NCBI GenBank assembly: GCA_034231615.1
Contig: CM067307.1
Coordinates: forward strand, 5,194,647 to 5,258,646
Source of the DNA: Meghimatium bilineatum
Taxonomy: Eukaryota; Mollusca; Gastropoda; Stylommatophora; Philomycidae
Direction of reading: 5' to 3'
Length of the DNA: 64,000 nucleotides
Part shown: one piece after another, positions 34,865 through 45,908 of the stretch
Position numbering within the stretch: position 1 is the first letter of the stretch
How the letters are laid out: each line of letters starts with the position of its first letter
Made by a program: the position numbers and the translations under genes
The notes under the pieces: model-generated
Told to the model about the DNA's origin: nothing
The model's input: the letters and a program-made list of their open reading frames with translations, nothing else
Database searches by the model: none

Positions 34865-35217
34865 CCAATTACCGGTTGTACACATGAAAGTGGTAAGGTA
34901 CAACCTACCTTGTACACATGAAAGTGGTAAGGTAAGTCTACATTGTACACATGAAAGTGGTAAGGTAAGTCTACCTTGTACACATGAAAGTGGTAAGGTA
35001 AGTCTACATTGTACACACGAAAGTGGTAAGGTACAACTTACCGTGTACACACGAAAGTGGTTAGGTACAACGTATATTGCACACACGAAAGAGGTTAGGT
35101 ACAGCCTACCTTGTGCACATGAAAGTGGTAAAGTACAACCTACCTTGTACATACGAAAGTGGTAATGTACAGCCTACCTTGTACACACAAACGTAGCAAT
35201 GTAAAGCCCACTTTGTA
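34865..35217. repeat. 33-bp minisatellite, about 10 copies
   Basis: The unit is tacacatgaaagtggtaagg plus taagtctaccttg. Right-hand units diverge (acacacgaaagaggttagg). Confidence 0.95.
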
Positions 35218-35504
35218 CACAGGGAAATTGATGTGTTTTTGAGTAATGTCTGATTGCTGTTGTCCACGGAGTGTGACTGAGTTCAGGGTGAACTACTCGC
35301 AGATAGAGAACAAGAAATAAACCAGTTCTCGAGCGTAGGGCGAGTGAGTAAATCAATGAGTGAGTATCGAGAGTGAGTACACGATCTGATGTTGGAGAAA
35401 ATCTAGTTGCTGGATCAACCGGCCTTAAAGCACGTGGGTAGATTACTGGTTGAGAACAGATGGGGTAAAGACAAGTAGAAGAATATACGTCACCTTCATG
35501 CGTT

Positions 35505-35555
35505 GAAATGAGAGAGAGAGAGAGAGAGAGAGAGATAAAGAGAGAGAGAGTGAGT
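35505..35555. repeat. (GA)n microsatellite
   Basis: Imperfect GA tract of about 45 bp. Confidence 0.95.
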
Positions 35556-35639
35556 GAGAGGAGGAAGGGAAAGAAACAGTGAGAGTGTGATAAACATTAA
35601 TATAAAAATACATTAGCATCATCATTATCAAGCAATGTC

Positions 35640-36030
35640 TGAGCATTAGAAAATGAATGCAACGAACTTTGTCCACATTCTGCCTCTTATCTTGGTGGTG
35701 CACTCTTCTAACCTGTATCCTGCCCATCTTATGTTTCTCTCTAAAATGTGTATCTCTGCCTACCTTTTAATCGCCGCTAGTGGACTGTGCCTACAACTAA
35801 TGTCTTCAACAAGGTGTCACGTCTTCTAATATGTCAACAAAATTTCACGTTGTTTGACTTTATTTCCTTGAATAATTATTTTTTCATGCGCAGTATTGCC
35901 ACAACCTCTTGATTCGATTTCTTCCCTTTCTACGAAGCTCTTCCTATTCTTCTATATATCCACATCACAAAGGCAACAGTTTTATATCCTACATGTTTGA
36001 CAATTATCCATGCTTCTGAGGCATACATTA
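35640..36030 (-). mobile_element. L-F LINE fragment
   Basis: Collinear with the reverse-strand fragment at 61485-61840: tcttggtggtgcactctt, ttgccacaacctcttgattc, cgaagctcttcctattcttc and tatatatccacatcacaaag all have counterparts. The translation holds ECTTKARDR-, RGRQRYK- and KHVKYFGHLKR-type blocks of RTE-like LINEs, heavily decayed. Confidence 0.7.
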
Positions 36031-36097
36031 ATGTAGAATAGTTGTAGCGTTGTACCTATTATTTTATATTATACATTATATTCGATTTTAAATTTTC

Positions 36098-36300
36098 AAT
36101 ACTTGAAGGTAGAATTGAAAGGGGGGAGGCATAGTAAGAGGCCGGCGGAGATACAAGTGGGAAGAAAAAATTCAACTGAGAGGGAAAGTGACGGGTTACA
36201 ACCTATCAGAGTGCACCAACAAAGCGAGAGACAGAGGATGTTGGAGGGCCGTTGTAACAAACCATCATTGTGTAAACGGCTCTTGATGATGAGACTTGAT
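36098..36300 (+). mobile_element. L-F LINE 3' fragment, inverted to its neighbour
   Basis: The plus strand resembles EGRIERG, RRYKWEEKIQL and YQSAPTKRETEDVG, then tcttgatgatgaga. It matches the 50060-50365 L-F end. Frames are broken. Confidence 0.65.
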
Positions 36301-36611
36301 CACACGTTGAGGCGACATACTAAAAGAGCGAGAGAGACAGAGAGAGAAAATATATTAAGAACGATATTAGAACAGGAGTTGGCAAAATTAGGCTGCCGGG
36401 ATAAGTCCGCAACACCGAGACATTTTTGTCCGACCCACCAGGTTGATCTGCAAGCACTGCAGCGTTCTATTCCCGCAACTCAGTGTTTGATATCGTTCTC
36501 CTGTACCGAAGGAGTCACGGTAACACTACCGGTTAGTGCTATAGCTATTAGGTGCGGGTAATCCGAAGGTTTGGAGCAGTTTTTTGTTTATAGATAATAA
36601 ACATCATCTAG

Positions 36612-36931
36612 GTCGACTCCTCCCATGGAGATGTAGTAGCGAATCTCCTCCCATGGAGATGTAGTAGCGAATCTCCTCCCATGGAGATGTAGTAGCGAAT
36701 CTCCTCCCATGGAGATGTAGTAGCGAATCTCCTCCCATGGAGATGTAGTAGCGAATCTCCTCCCATGGAGATGTAGTAGCGAATCTCCTCCCATGGAGAT
36801 GTAGTAGCGAATCTCCTCCCATGGAGATGTAGTAGCGAATCTCCTCCCATGGAGATGTAGTAGCGAATCTCCTCCCATGGAGATGTAGTAGCGAATCTCC
36901 TCCCATGGAGATGTAGTAGCGAATCTCCTGA
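36612..36931. repeat. 28-bp minisatellite, about 11 copies
   Basis: The unit is gaatctcctcccatggagat plus gtagtagc; the copies appear identical. Each has a small dyad (tctcc...ggaga) around the NcoI-type ccatgg. Confidence 0.97.
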
Positions 36932-36999
36932 GGAAGTAACAGAGGATGGGGGTGATACAGGCACTATCCTACTACTGGTCATACACATTTTGCATTTAA

Positions 37000-37445
37000 C
37001 ACCATACTCTGTTAGGAGTAGTGTGTTAAACCCAATTCTGATGTATGGAAGTGAATCTTGGACACTCAGCAGAACAGTGAAAAATTATATTGAGGCAGCA
37101 GAGATGTGGTTTTATAGAAGAATATTAAGAACACCATGGACAGATAAAAAAGCGTAATGAAGATTACTTGAAAGACGTTTATTAAAAAAGAGAGCTGCAT
37201 ACCAGCATCAGAAAGAGACAATGCACAGTGTTTGGACACATCATGAGAAGATGAAACACATTTAACAGCAGGAAGTTGAAGAGCAAAAGCGGTAGGGGAA
37301 GACCAAGAGAGACGATGCTTGATAACCTATTCTTGTGGCATGGGGGGAAAATGGAATCAGAAATGATTGGCAACACACGAAAAAGGAAGATTGTGGAACG
37401 ACATGTTAACAAACGCCGCACGACCATCACAAGAATACAATACTA
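37000..37445 (+). mobile_element. L-G LINE fragment
   Basis: The plus strand encodes LNPILMYGSESWTLSRTVKN then YIEAAEMWFYRRILRTPWTD. Broken frames follow with HQKETMHSVWTHHEK-like, KSRGRPRETM-like and RNDWQHTKKE-like pieces. Typical post-RT region of RTE-like elements; the homologue at 43290-44560 is on the other strand. Confidence 0.85.
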
Positions 37446-38040
37446 AAATACTTGCACATTTTAATGGTATGAAAAATTGAATACTTTACTTACTCGAGCC
37501 ATCTAACAGCACAATTATCGATCTACCAGTGAAAACATGCACTCGCCGCAGTCTCGGCGCAGTATCTGTGTTAGCAATGTTTCTATAGCTTTGATTTGTT
37601 AATCCTAACACAACTCCAAAAACTTGGAGAAAGGTTGTGTTCAATACGTGGAGGTAGAGTCGAGAGGAGGCGAGCAAGAAGTAAGCAGAGATACAAGTAG
37701 GGATTCTGCAACATCCTGTAACCAGTCACTTTCCCTCCCGTCTGTTCTTCCCCTACTGACCTTTCGTCTAAATTCAACCACGGAAATCTAGATAAAAGCA
37801 AGGCATAACAACGGTTTTTTGACGTTACTGTATTAGGCGGTACTGTAAACAAACCTTGAGGGAATTTCCTTTACAGTCATTCTTTACATTATAATTGGTT
37901 AATTTGAGTATACTTTGTGCCAATAAAATCACGGTACACGTTAATTTCGTCACTTTAGAAGGATTCATTCCAATGGGAAAGCAAGTTTTTTTTTTTTTGA
38001 GGGTTCAGGGGCAGAAAAATGATTCATAACCAGTTCTCAT
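37446..38040. other. No recognised gene; FB arm remnant
   Basis: 37900-37980 (ccaataaaatcacgg, cactttagaaggattcattc) matches one arm of the FB element. A T-run sits at 37988. Confidence 0.5.
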
Positions 38041-38044
38041 CTTC

Positions 38045-38515
38045 TTCTACGTTTATTCTCAAACTTGTGTAAATTAGCAGGATGTAGTTTGGAGAATGGA
38101 ATGAGTTGCCATGGTTTACATCTGTGTTGTCTTCTTCTCTTCATCGTTCTTCAGTCAGATATCAGGTTACAGCACCAATAGCTTCAATGAATTGTGTGAT
38201 TCGCTTTAGGTCATCCATGGAACCCTCAAGTCTGGAAGCAATGCCGTCTCAGTAGGGCATATTTTCTCCCTCTCTTCTTGGTAGAGTTGACAGGCATGAA
38301 GAATGTGTTCTGCAGTGTCTGGGCTCACATCTGTGTTGTGATATCTGCATCTTTCGTGCTGAAGCATCAGACTTCGTCATCGATTGGGAGTTACTTGGAC
38401 TCTATTTGGATAGGGCAGAAAAATCCACTCTATAATCTTCTTAGTCGCCCCTTGCGACATGCATGGGAGGTAAATGGCGGTGCTATTCTTTGCCCCACTT
38501 TCGCGCAGTTGGTCT
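38045..38515 (-). mobile_element. SINE-like family X copy, split by an L-D LINE
   Basis: Reverse X order: ttcttctacgtttattctca, aggatgtagtttggagaatg, then after the insert gatatctgcatctttcg, cgacatgcatgggaggtaaa and tgctattctttgcccc. The break is flanked by 13-bp repeats acatctgtgttgt at 38118-38130 and 38327-38339. Confidence 0.85.
38131..38326 (-). mobile_element. L-D LINE 3' fragment nested in SINE X
   Basis: The reverse strand encodes SPDTAEHILHACQLYQEERE and a degraded C-terminus (FIEAIGAVT), then ends gaagaacgatgaagagaaga. It belongs to the RNase H LINE family at 13265. A 13-bp TSD defines both ends. Confidence 0.88.
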
Positions 38516-38597
38516 GGAAACAGGAGTACAGTACTGTAACCTGGCCAAGTTCTAGAGATCGAACAGGAAAGGACAACCCATCCACAAATATAACCGT

Positions 38598-38712
38598 GCA
38601 GAAGTCGGATATGCCGACTGAATGGTGTAGTATCGCAGCAAAGCTGTAAACAGACATAACGTGCCAAACGTCCTTTTCAGGACGAACGACGACGAAGAAG
38701 AAGAAGATTGCA
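38598..38712 (+). mobile_element. 3' half of SINE X, inverted to its neighbour
   Basis: Holds gcagaagtcggatatgccga, atcgcagcaaagctgtaaac and a gacgacgaagaagaagaag tail. Confidence 0.7.
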
Positions 38713-38883
38713 CATAATTTCCCGTAGAGATTTTTGCGCTTCATGAGTAGCAGCTATCAAGCTTGTTTACACGCACGTACATTGTGGACATACCAGACAC
38801 TGAGGTTAGCTTATCAATGTTCTACAGAATTTAATTAAAAAACCACACACAAATTAATAACCAGGATCGATTAATAAGAAAAT

Positions 38884-39160
38884 CGCCCGTGTGTTGCCGG
38901 GGCAGAAAGGGGAACAAAGAATAGCAACACTGTTTACCTTCCACGCATGTCGTAAAAAGCGATGAAGGAGGTTATGGGATGGAGTTAGCTGTCCCATCTC
39001 ATATAGGGCCAGTGACCCAAAGTCATGCTGAAGTCGGATGTGTCAGACCGAAAGGCGCAGATATCGCAGAAATGCTGTAAATAATGACACAACGTATTCC
39101 GTTCTCCGGACTACATCCTACTAATCTACAGTAGTTTGAGAACGAAAGCAGAAGAAGAAA
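38884..39160 (+). mobile_element. Full-length SINE-like family X with TSD
   Basis: The 277-bp element begins cgcccgtgtgttgccggg and ends gaacgaaagcagaagaagaa. It is flanked by aagaaaat (38876-38883 and 39161-39168). It has no clear pol III A/B boxes. Internal landmarks are tagcaacactgtttacctt, ggttatgggatggagtt and aaggcgcagatatcgcag. Confidence 0.85.
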
Positions 39161-39180
39161 AAGAAAATGAATAACGATTC

Positions 39181-39690
39181 TGAAAATGTCTACCTGTACA
39201 CGCTTATATCTACATCTGAAAATGTCTACTTGTACACACTTATATCTACATCTGAAAATGTCTACTTGTACACACTTATATCTACATCTGAAAATGTCTA
39301 CTTGTACACACTTATATCTACATCTGAAAATGTCTACTTGTACACACTTATATCTACATCTGAAAATGTCTACTTGTACACACTTATATCTACATCTGAA
39401 AATGTCTACTTGTACACACTTATATCTACATCTGAAAATGTCTACTTGTACACACTTATATCTACATCTGAAAATGTCTACTTGTACACACTTATATCTA
39501 CATCTGAAAATGTCTACCTGTACACGCTTATATCTACATCTGAAAATGTCTACTTGTACACACTTATATCTACATCTGAAAATGTCTACCTGTACACGCT
39601 TATATCTACATCTGAAAATGTCTACTTGTACACACTTATATCTACATCTGAAAATGTCTACCTGTACACACTTATATCTACATTGCACAA
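39181..39690. repeat. 36-bp minisatellite, 14 copies
   Basis: The unit is tctgaaaatgtctacttgta plus cacacttatatctaca. Single-base variants (ctgtacacgc) are scattered. Open in several frames, all artefacts. It starts within 15 bp of the SINE X end. Confidence 0.97.
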
Positions 39691-39965
39691 TATTTTTTTC
39701 TGGATTATTCAATTGGTGTATTTTTAATGTGCGTCGGTATATGCACAATAAGTTTCACAGAAGATATCAGAAAATATAGTCCATATTTCCAAGCTGCTTG
39801 TGTCTCCAATTGGGTAGACACTACACCAAACCATTAATCCCGGACATCTAAATGTATGCCATGTATATTCACCATAGATGACCAGATTGTCTCTGCAACA
39901 GAGCACTTAAGCAGTAGCTTTTGCGATGATGTCGTTAATACTTGACCCGAGCATCGACTACATCT

Positions 39966-40796
39966 CCTTCTTCTGCGTTCGTTCTAACACTCCTGCAGAC
40001 TAACATGATGTAGTCCAGATAATAATTTTAGTACCAGACTACGAGGTCTTGGAAAGATCAACCTCAATAAGCATCCACACAATACTTATGAAGGCGCAGG
40101 CACGCTGGGCAGGCCATCTTGTGCGTATGGAGAACTCGCGTTTGCCAAAACAAATATATTATGGAGAACTCAAGGCAGGATTTCGAAAAGCTGGTGGACA
40201 GAAACAGCGTTTCAAAGACACGCTCAAGTCATCCTTGAAACATCTTAACATTGACGTAGACGCTTGGTAGAGCCTCGCTCAGGATAGAACAGCATGGCGT
40301 TACAGCATTAGAACGGGAGCACTAGCGGCAGAGGAATTCAGACAAGAAACTGCAAGACAGAAGCGGACACGTAGAAAAGAAAAAAACATCTCAACGTCAC
40401 ACAGATACCTTCTATTGTTGTCAATTCTGTAAAAGAACATTTTGTGCGCGCATTGGACTTGCTAGTCATTTAAAAACGCACTATTAACTTTTATTATTTT
40501 TTATTATTTATTGTTATTATTATTATGGTTGAGTTTTTGGTCATCGTCGATCACGACGGACGAACATCATCATCAGTCCAGATAATGGATTGCATTGTGT
40601 CATATATTACAGCTTCGCTGCAATACCTTCGCCATTCGGTCTGACAAATCCGTCTTCATCATGGTTTCTGAGTCACATTGACCCTCTACGGGAAGAAACA
40701 ACCCCCCCCCCCCAAAAAAACCCCTCCTTAGTCTTCTCTTACGATATGCATGACATGTAGTGCCACTATTAGTTGCTCCCCGACAACATACGGGCG
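39966..40796 (-). mobile_element. SINE-like family X copy, split by an L-E LINE
   Basis: The left piece (cttctgcgttcgttctaaca, gatgtagtccagataat) and right piece (tattacagcttcgctgcaat, cttacgatatgcatgacatg, acaacatacgggcg) together make one reverse X element. The break is flanked by the 12-bp TSD agtccagataat. The right part has C- and A-runs at 40700-40730. Confidence 0.85.
40024..40574 (+). mobile_element. L-E LINE 3' fragment with C2H2 finger, nested in SINE X
   Basis: Encodes KAQARWAGHLVRMENSRLPK, GELKAGFRKAGGQKQRFKDT and AQDRTAWRYSIRTGA in one frame with one stop. After a frame change it reads FYCCQFCKRTFCARIGLASH then LKTHY-stop, a C2-H2 finger. The 3' end is catcatcatc. TSD agtccagataat lies at 40012-40023 and 40575-40586. 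Known architecture of a LINE group whose ORF2 ends in a zinc finger. Confidence 0.9.
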
Positions 40797-40864
40797 GGTT
40801 ACTACTAAGAATACTCAAATTGAAAGTACACGTTTCTGCTGAAAATCGATCGAACATCAAATAT

Positions 40865-41815
40865 TATTAATATCACTCACACAGTAGCGTAAAGTAGAAG
40901 ATTCCATTAAAAATCTACGAAACATCGTATTACTACCAAACATCGTATTCCTACCAAACATCGTATTCCTACCAAACATCATATTACTACTAATATCACT
41001 CACGCAGTAGCTTAAAGTAGAAGATTCCATTAAAAATCTACCAAACATCGTATTACTACCAAACATCGTATTACTACCAAACATCGTATTACTACTAATA
41101 TCACTCACGCAGTAGCTTAAAGAAGAAGATTCCATTAAAAATCTTTGAAATATCGTATTACTACCAAACATCGTATTACTACCAAACATCGTATTACTAC
41201 CAAACATCGTATTACTAGTATTACTACCAAACATCATATTACTACCAAACATCGTATTACTACCAAACATCGTATTCCTACCAAACATCGTATTCCTACC
41301 AAACATCATATTACTACTAATATCACTCACGCAGTAGCTTAAAGTAGAAGATTCCATTAAAAATCTACCAAACATCGTATTACTACCAAACATCGTATTA
41401 CTACCAAACATCGTATTACTACTAATATCACTCACGCAGTAGCTTAAAGAAGAAGATTCCATTAAAAATCTACGAAATATCGTATTACTACCAAACATCG
41501 TATTACTACCAAACATAGTATTACTACCAAACATCGTATTACTACCAAACATCGTATTACTACCAAACATCGTATTACTACCAAACATCGTATTACTACC
41601 AAACATCGTATTACTACTAATATCACTCACGCAGTAGCTTAAAGAAGAAGATTCCATTAAAAATCTACGAAATATCGTATTACTACCAAACATCGTATTA
41701 CTACCAAACATCGTATTACTACCAAACATCGTATTACTACCAAACATCGTATTACTACTAATATCACTCACGCAGTAGCTTAAAGTAGAAGATTCCATTA
41801 AAAATCGACCAAACA
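40865..41815. repeat. 18-bp minisatellite with 54-bp higher-order spacer
   Basis: Runs of catcgtattactaccaaa (18 bp) alternate with a 54-bp block (ctaatatcactcacgcagta, gcttaaag, gattccattaaaaat). Seven spacers enclose runs of about 3 to 9 units. Spacer length equals three units. The pattern of a 3-unit run followed by a ctaccaaacatcat-variant run appears twice, so a larger block was duplicated. Confidence 0.96.
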
Positions 41816-42749
41816 CCATCTACTATAATAGTACTACTACCTAGACAAAACCGACTGATACATAAACTATGTACTCAACACAAGCGATCGAGTTGTGTAG
41901 GTAGAGAGGGTGGTTGAGGTTTTCAAGAAGTGAGAGAGTATCAACACCGGCGATTTGTGGCACACAGTCGCACAGTGACAATCGTGCAAATGACAGCGCA
42001 GGCGAGCGGATTGTATTTGATATTGTCTACTATATAGTATTCTCAGTCGTGGCCAATAAACCCCTCAAGAGGGCAATTTGAGCAGTTTTGATGGGCAATT
42101 TGAGCAGTTTTGATGGGCAATTTGAGCAGTTTTGAAGAGCAAATATAACTGAAGACATGCTCGTGATATCCGCACGACATATGACGTGGATAATTAGGAC
42201 TCGGGGTAGATCGAAGCTCCGACCATTTTTAAAGTATTGAATTAGAACGTGATTCAAAACAATTGGGACAGCAATGCTGCATAACGAGAACCGCTGATTA
42301 AGATCTACAACATCAGAATCAAAGCACAGCAGATACTTTTTACGTATATGTTTTTTTTAAATTTATTGCAGTGTTTTTCGTTGTGCGCTATTTATATTCT
42401 TTGTGCCGCCTGGGTGTCGGCTGCAACGTCAATCAACGAAATACACGGGAATAATCGAAAATGAATTATGAAAATTGACTAATATGTTGGTAAATGTTCT
42501 ATTGGCGAGATGCATGGCTGCATAGTAAAGGTCACGGTCGATATTAATCTCTTTTTGTGTCATAGTAATGACTTTCTACCGATAAAGTAGATGACAAGTT
42601 AGAGGAAGAGGGAATGAAAAAAATAACAACAGGTAAATCAAGCTAAAAACAGGATATAAATTATGTCAGGACCGTAGATAATTGAGGTTGTGGTTTATAG
42701 GCGGGCCGACTACTACCTTCTTATAGGTAAAAGAAACATATGCCTATAT
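41816..42749. other. No recognised gene; small triplication
   Basis: A 22-bp unit, gggcaatttgagcagttttg plus at, repeats three times at 42073-42137. Otherwise unique. Confidence 0.55.
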
Positions 42750-42905
42750 TTCTTCTTTTTCAGCGTTCATTCTTAAACTCCCGCTGGCTTTCTCTTGCAG
42801 AAGGAGAATGGTCCAACTAGATTTCCAGCAGGATGTAGTCCAGAGAATGGAAATGCGTTGTGTCACCGTTTTATTTGCGCCAATGATCCGACACATCCGT
42901 AGACA
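42750..42905 (-). mobile_element. SINE-like family Y copy
   Basis: Reverse of Y: ttcttctttttcagcgttca, cccgctggctttctcttgca, tagatttccagcaggatgta and gccaatgatccgacacatcc. Confidence 0.85.
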
Positions 42906-43129
42906 TCGTTTAAAGAAAATATTTGTTGATTTTCTCCCATCGTTGCCGTACTTATTCTCTCGTGTTCCTCTGTGCACGATTATGTCCTCGTATATAGCAG
43001 CTTCCATCATCAAACAAATCTTGCATTCTTGAAACAATATTGACACATAATCAGGGGACATAATTGACAGACTACAGAGTTAACTCGAGTTACTTGATAC
43101 TATTAGTCCTATGAAATCGTTGAGTGTCA

Positions 43130-43212
43130 TCCTTCAAAAGTGACGCTGTTTGACGTTTCCCGTGATTTTCATTGGCTGCCGACAAAAAGTATAAACCACA
43201 TGACAAAAAAAA
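43130..43212. mobile_element. FB element remnant
   Basis: The sequences ccttcaaaagtgacgctgtt and cgtgattttcattggctgcc match the FB arm and centre. Confidence 0.5.
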
Positions 43213-43289
43213 AATATCACTGGAAAGTGTTATTTGTTTACTTGTGGATTCACCTGATTTAGCCGAGGCGCCCCTCAGTGAAAATAGAA

Positions 43290-44560
43290 ATGAATTGCTT
43301 TATGTTTATATCAGAGCATCTAGGAGACCTTTGTTTCTTGTGGCGTAGATGCCTGGTTGATGCTTGAACTATCAGTCTTCCTGTGGCCCATGACGCATGA
43401 TGATGGTTATCATGTCTATCCACATACTTATATTTCGTGTGATATCAATCATATCCGAGATCGATGTTCTCCCACGCGAGGCTGTCAATTATCTTCTCTC
43501 TTGGTCTTCCCCTACCCCTCTTGCTCTTCAACTTGCCTGTTGTTACAATGCGTTCAATCTTTCCTCTTCTTACGATGTGTCCACAAAATGTGGACTATCT
43601 TTTTCTGATGCGGGTAAGCAGCTCTCTTTATTGAAAAAAACTTCTTTCAAGATATCTTCATTGTATGCTTTTAACTGTCCATGGCATTCTTAATAATCTT
43701 CTATAAAATCACATATCTTCTGCTTCGATATAATTTTCCATTGTTCTTCCTAGCGTCCAAGATACACTTGCATACATCAGAATTTGTTCTATATAGTTAG
43801 TTAGTTAGTCGTCGGATCATCTGAGTGTATCCGCCATTACACTTCTACTGACAGTACCGGTCCTATGCTAGTTGACTTCCATCATTCTTCTGCGTCCTCC
43901 AAAATGTTCACTTCTAGCAACACCGCATTTCAATTCCTCATTTTTATTCCTAGCCATCGAAAAGGAATCATAATCCACATTAGTCTCACTCCCTCGTGCT
44001 ATATCTCTTAAGTAGTTCAAAACATCAGCGCGATCCATTGCCCCATCGTCTTGTGCAACAATCGCGCATGACACCAGTTGATCCGTTCTTTCATTGCCTC
44101 GAACACCCACATGTCCCGGCACGAATATAAATGTAACTATAATAGGTCTATATAACTTCTATATATCACCTCAATCAACAAAGTTATATTACATAACATG
44201 TTCTTTATCCTATGAAACGTTGTCTTTGCCTTGGAAATTCTACATTTGACTTTTTCAATACATCTCCAATCTGATGTTATTAATGCACCCAAATATTTGA
44301 ATATGTTGTCTCATATCAGACTGATCCAATCAGCTTTGATTTTACATTCTGGAGGACATTTATTCTTGGATACTGACATGCTCTCAGTGTTACTGCTATT
44401 CAGACTAAGCCCTTACTTTTGACTTTCATTTGCAATATTATTCATCTTTTCTTATAACCGTGTTTCATTTTCGGATTTCAAAACTGTATCATTAGCATAT
44501 CGTAGGATCTTTATAATACGCCCTTCAACTGATATTTCTGGCTAGAACTTTAGGGAAATT
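43290..44560 (-). mobile_element. L-G LINE fragment including RT catalytic region, split by RNase H fragment
   Basis: From the right the reverse strand reads IIKILRYANDTVLKSENETR (the RT motif YADD appears as YAND, at about 44487-44499), then FKYLGALITSDWRC and KCRISKAKTTFHRIKNML. Past a 361-bp interruption come ILMYASVSWT, degraded EAEDMWFYRR-like sequence and LKSKRGRGRPREKIID. Same lineage as 37000-37445. Asp to Asn in the catalytic pair would be inactivating. Confidence 0.82.
43796..44156 (-). mobile_element. RNase H LINE fragment nested in L-G
   Basis: The reverse strand encodes MPGHVGVRGNERTDQLVSCA (late His and Asp of RNase H) then RADVLNYLRDIARGSE, and ends in a taactaactaacta-type tail. 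It is bounded by ttctatata at 43787-43795 and 44157-44165, a plausible 9-bp TSD in AT-rich sequence. Confidence 0.7.
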
Positions 44561-45590
44561 CAAATAGTGCTACATTTGAAGGAACAGTTTGCAGGGCTGT
44601 ATAACTGACGATAGACTCGGTTAAGCAATATACCAAGCCCCCCCCCAACCCCCCTTTCATAGCAATATAACTAATAGAACGGTGCAGTCGTGTATACACT
44701 ACATTAACGAGGCACTGGCAAACAGATGAGAGATAAAATATCTCAATCGACGTTTTTCAATATGTTTGTCCTCTTTTGGTATGGCGATATAAAAGCATGG
44801 TATTTAAATCAGAGGTTTTGAAGCGATCAATAACGAGGGACGTTTGAGATGTATCATCCTCACTATCATCACCCACGCCGCCATTATCTGTTCGTTCATC
44901 CATCCATCTTTCCATCCATCCATAATAATAATAATTGTAATTCTAACCTTTATCATGATTACCCCTTCAATATGCTTCGTTCCCCCAATCATATTGTTGT
45001 CTTCCTTGCCCAACCAACCTTTCCTACCAAATGTCGGATTTATCAGATCAATAAGCCTCTTAACCAACATTCCTTTTAAGCTGCGCGGTTTCGGCAGAAT
45101 GTGCCATTAGTGAATGCAAGACAGCGCACACAATCCAGTACTGCAGACCTATAACAATTTAAGAAGTAGCAATCAATAGTGATTCGTGATTAACGTTGTG
45201 AGTCGGACCGGGTCTTATTTGAGTAGCGCACACATACCAATCTTAAATGGAACTTATTTCTTTATGTTTTCAAAATATTTGAATTCAGTTTTCTACATAC
45301 GAAAAAGAAAGAAAATAAATAATTATTTCTTCAGCCATCCATATGTTTTCCTTGTGGCGATAATGTTTTAGGGGTGTACAAAATACGGTCCGCGGGCCAA
45401 GCTGAGTCGCCATTTTTTTGGTCTCACCATGTCAATTTAAAATTAGTGGACGAACTGATCACTGAACTAAGATATCAAATCACAAGCTATCTCAACCACA
45501 CTGTAAAATATGATGCTAAATAATGATAAGGAAGAATATACTACTTCCAACTTTTAATATTACTAGCTGCTAGCTGAAAACAGTGCACCA
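44561..45590. other. No recognised gene
   Basis: C-run at 44638-44655. At 45371-45410, ggggtgtacaaaatacggtc plus cgcgggcca resembles one end of a hAT element, unpaired. Frames at 44804-45110 lack family signatures. Confidence 0.45.
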
Positions 45591-45594
45591 CCGA

Positions 45595-45740
45595 AGACTG
45601 ATTGGGCAATTAGCGCAAATAAAACGGCGACATAACGCGTTTACATTCTCTGGACTAGATCCTGCAGGAAATCTGGTAGGCAGATTGTCCTGCTACTAGA
45701 GAGCATCAGCGGGAGTTTGAGAATGAATGCTGAAGAAGAA
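45595..45740 (+). mobile_element. SINE-like family Y copy
   Basis: Begins gcaccaccgaagactg, contains ttctctggactagatcctgc and gtaggcagattgtcctgcta, and ends gaatgaatgctgaagaagaa. No clear TSD. Confidence 0.85.
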
Positions 45741-45908
45741 ATAAAAGTGTTGCCCGTCACAAACTTATGATGTTGGACATTTGAGACTTGAACAGCAAGC
45801 CTTATAAAGTAAAGAATGATTTCGGTTGATTGGCCGACAATAACTAATTCGACGTCTCCTGGAACTTAAAAATAAAAACTTTTTGTCCTTATCCCATAAG
45901 AAAAATGC

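Noticed and set aside
36103-36561. 152-codon frame as a host gene
   Set aside because: Its first part is a decayed L-F LINE end read in a mixed frame; the rest has no domain.
36612-36931. Possible CRISPR-like array
   Set aside because: Units are contiguous with no unique spacers; eukaryotic context.
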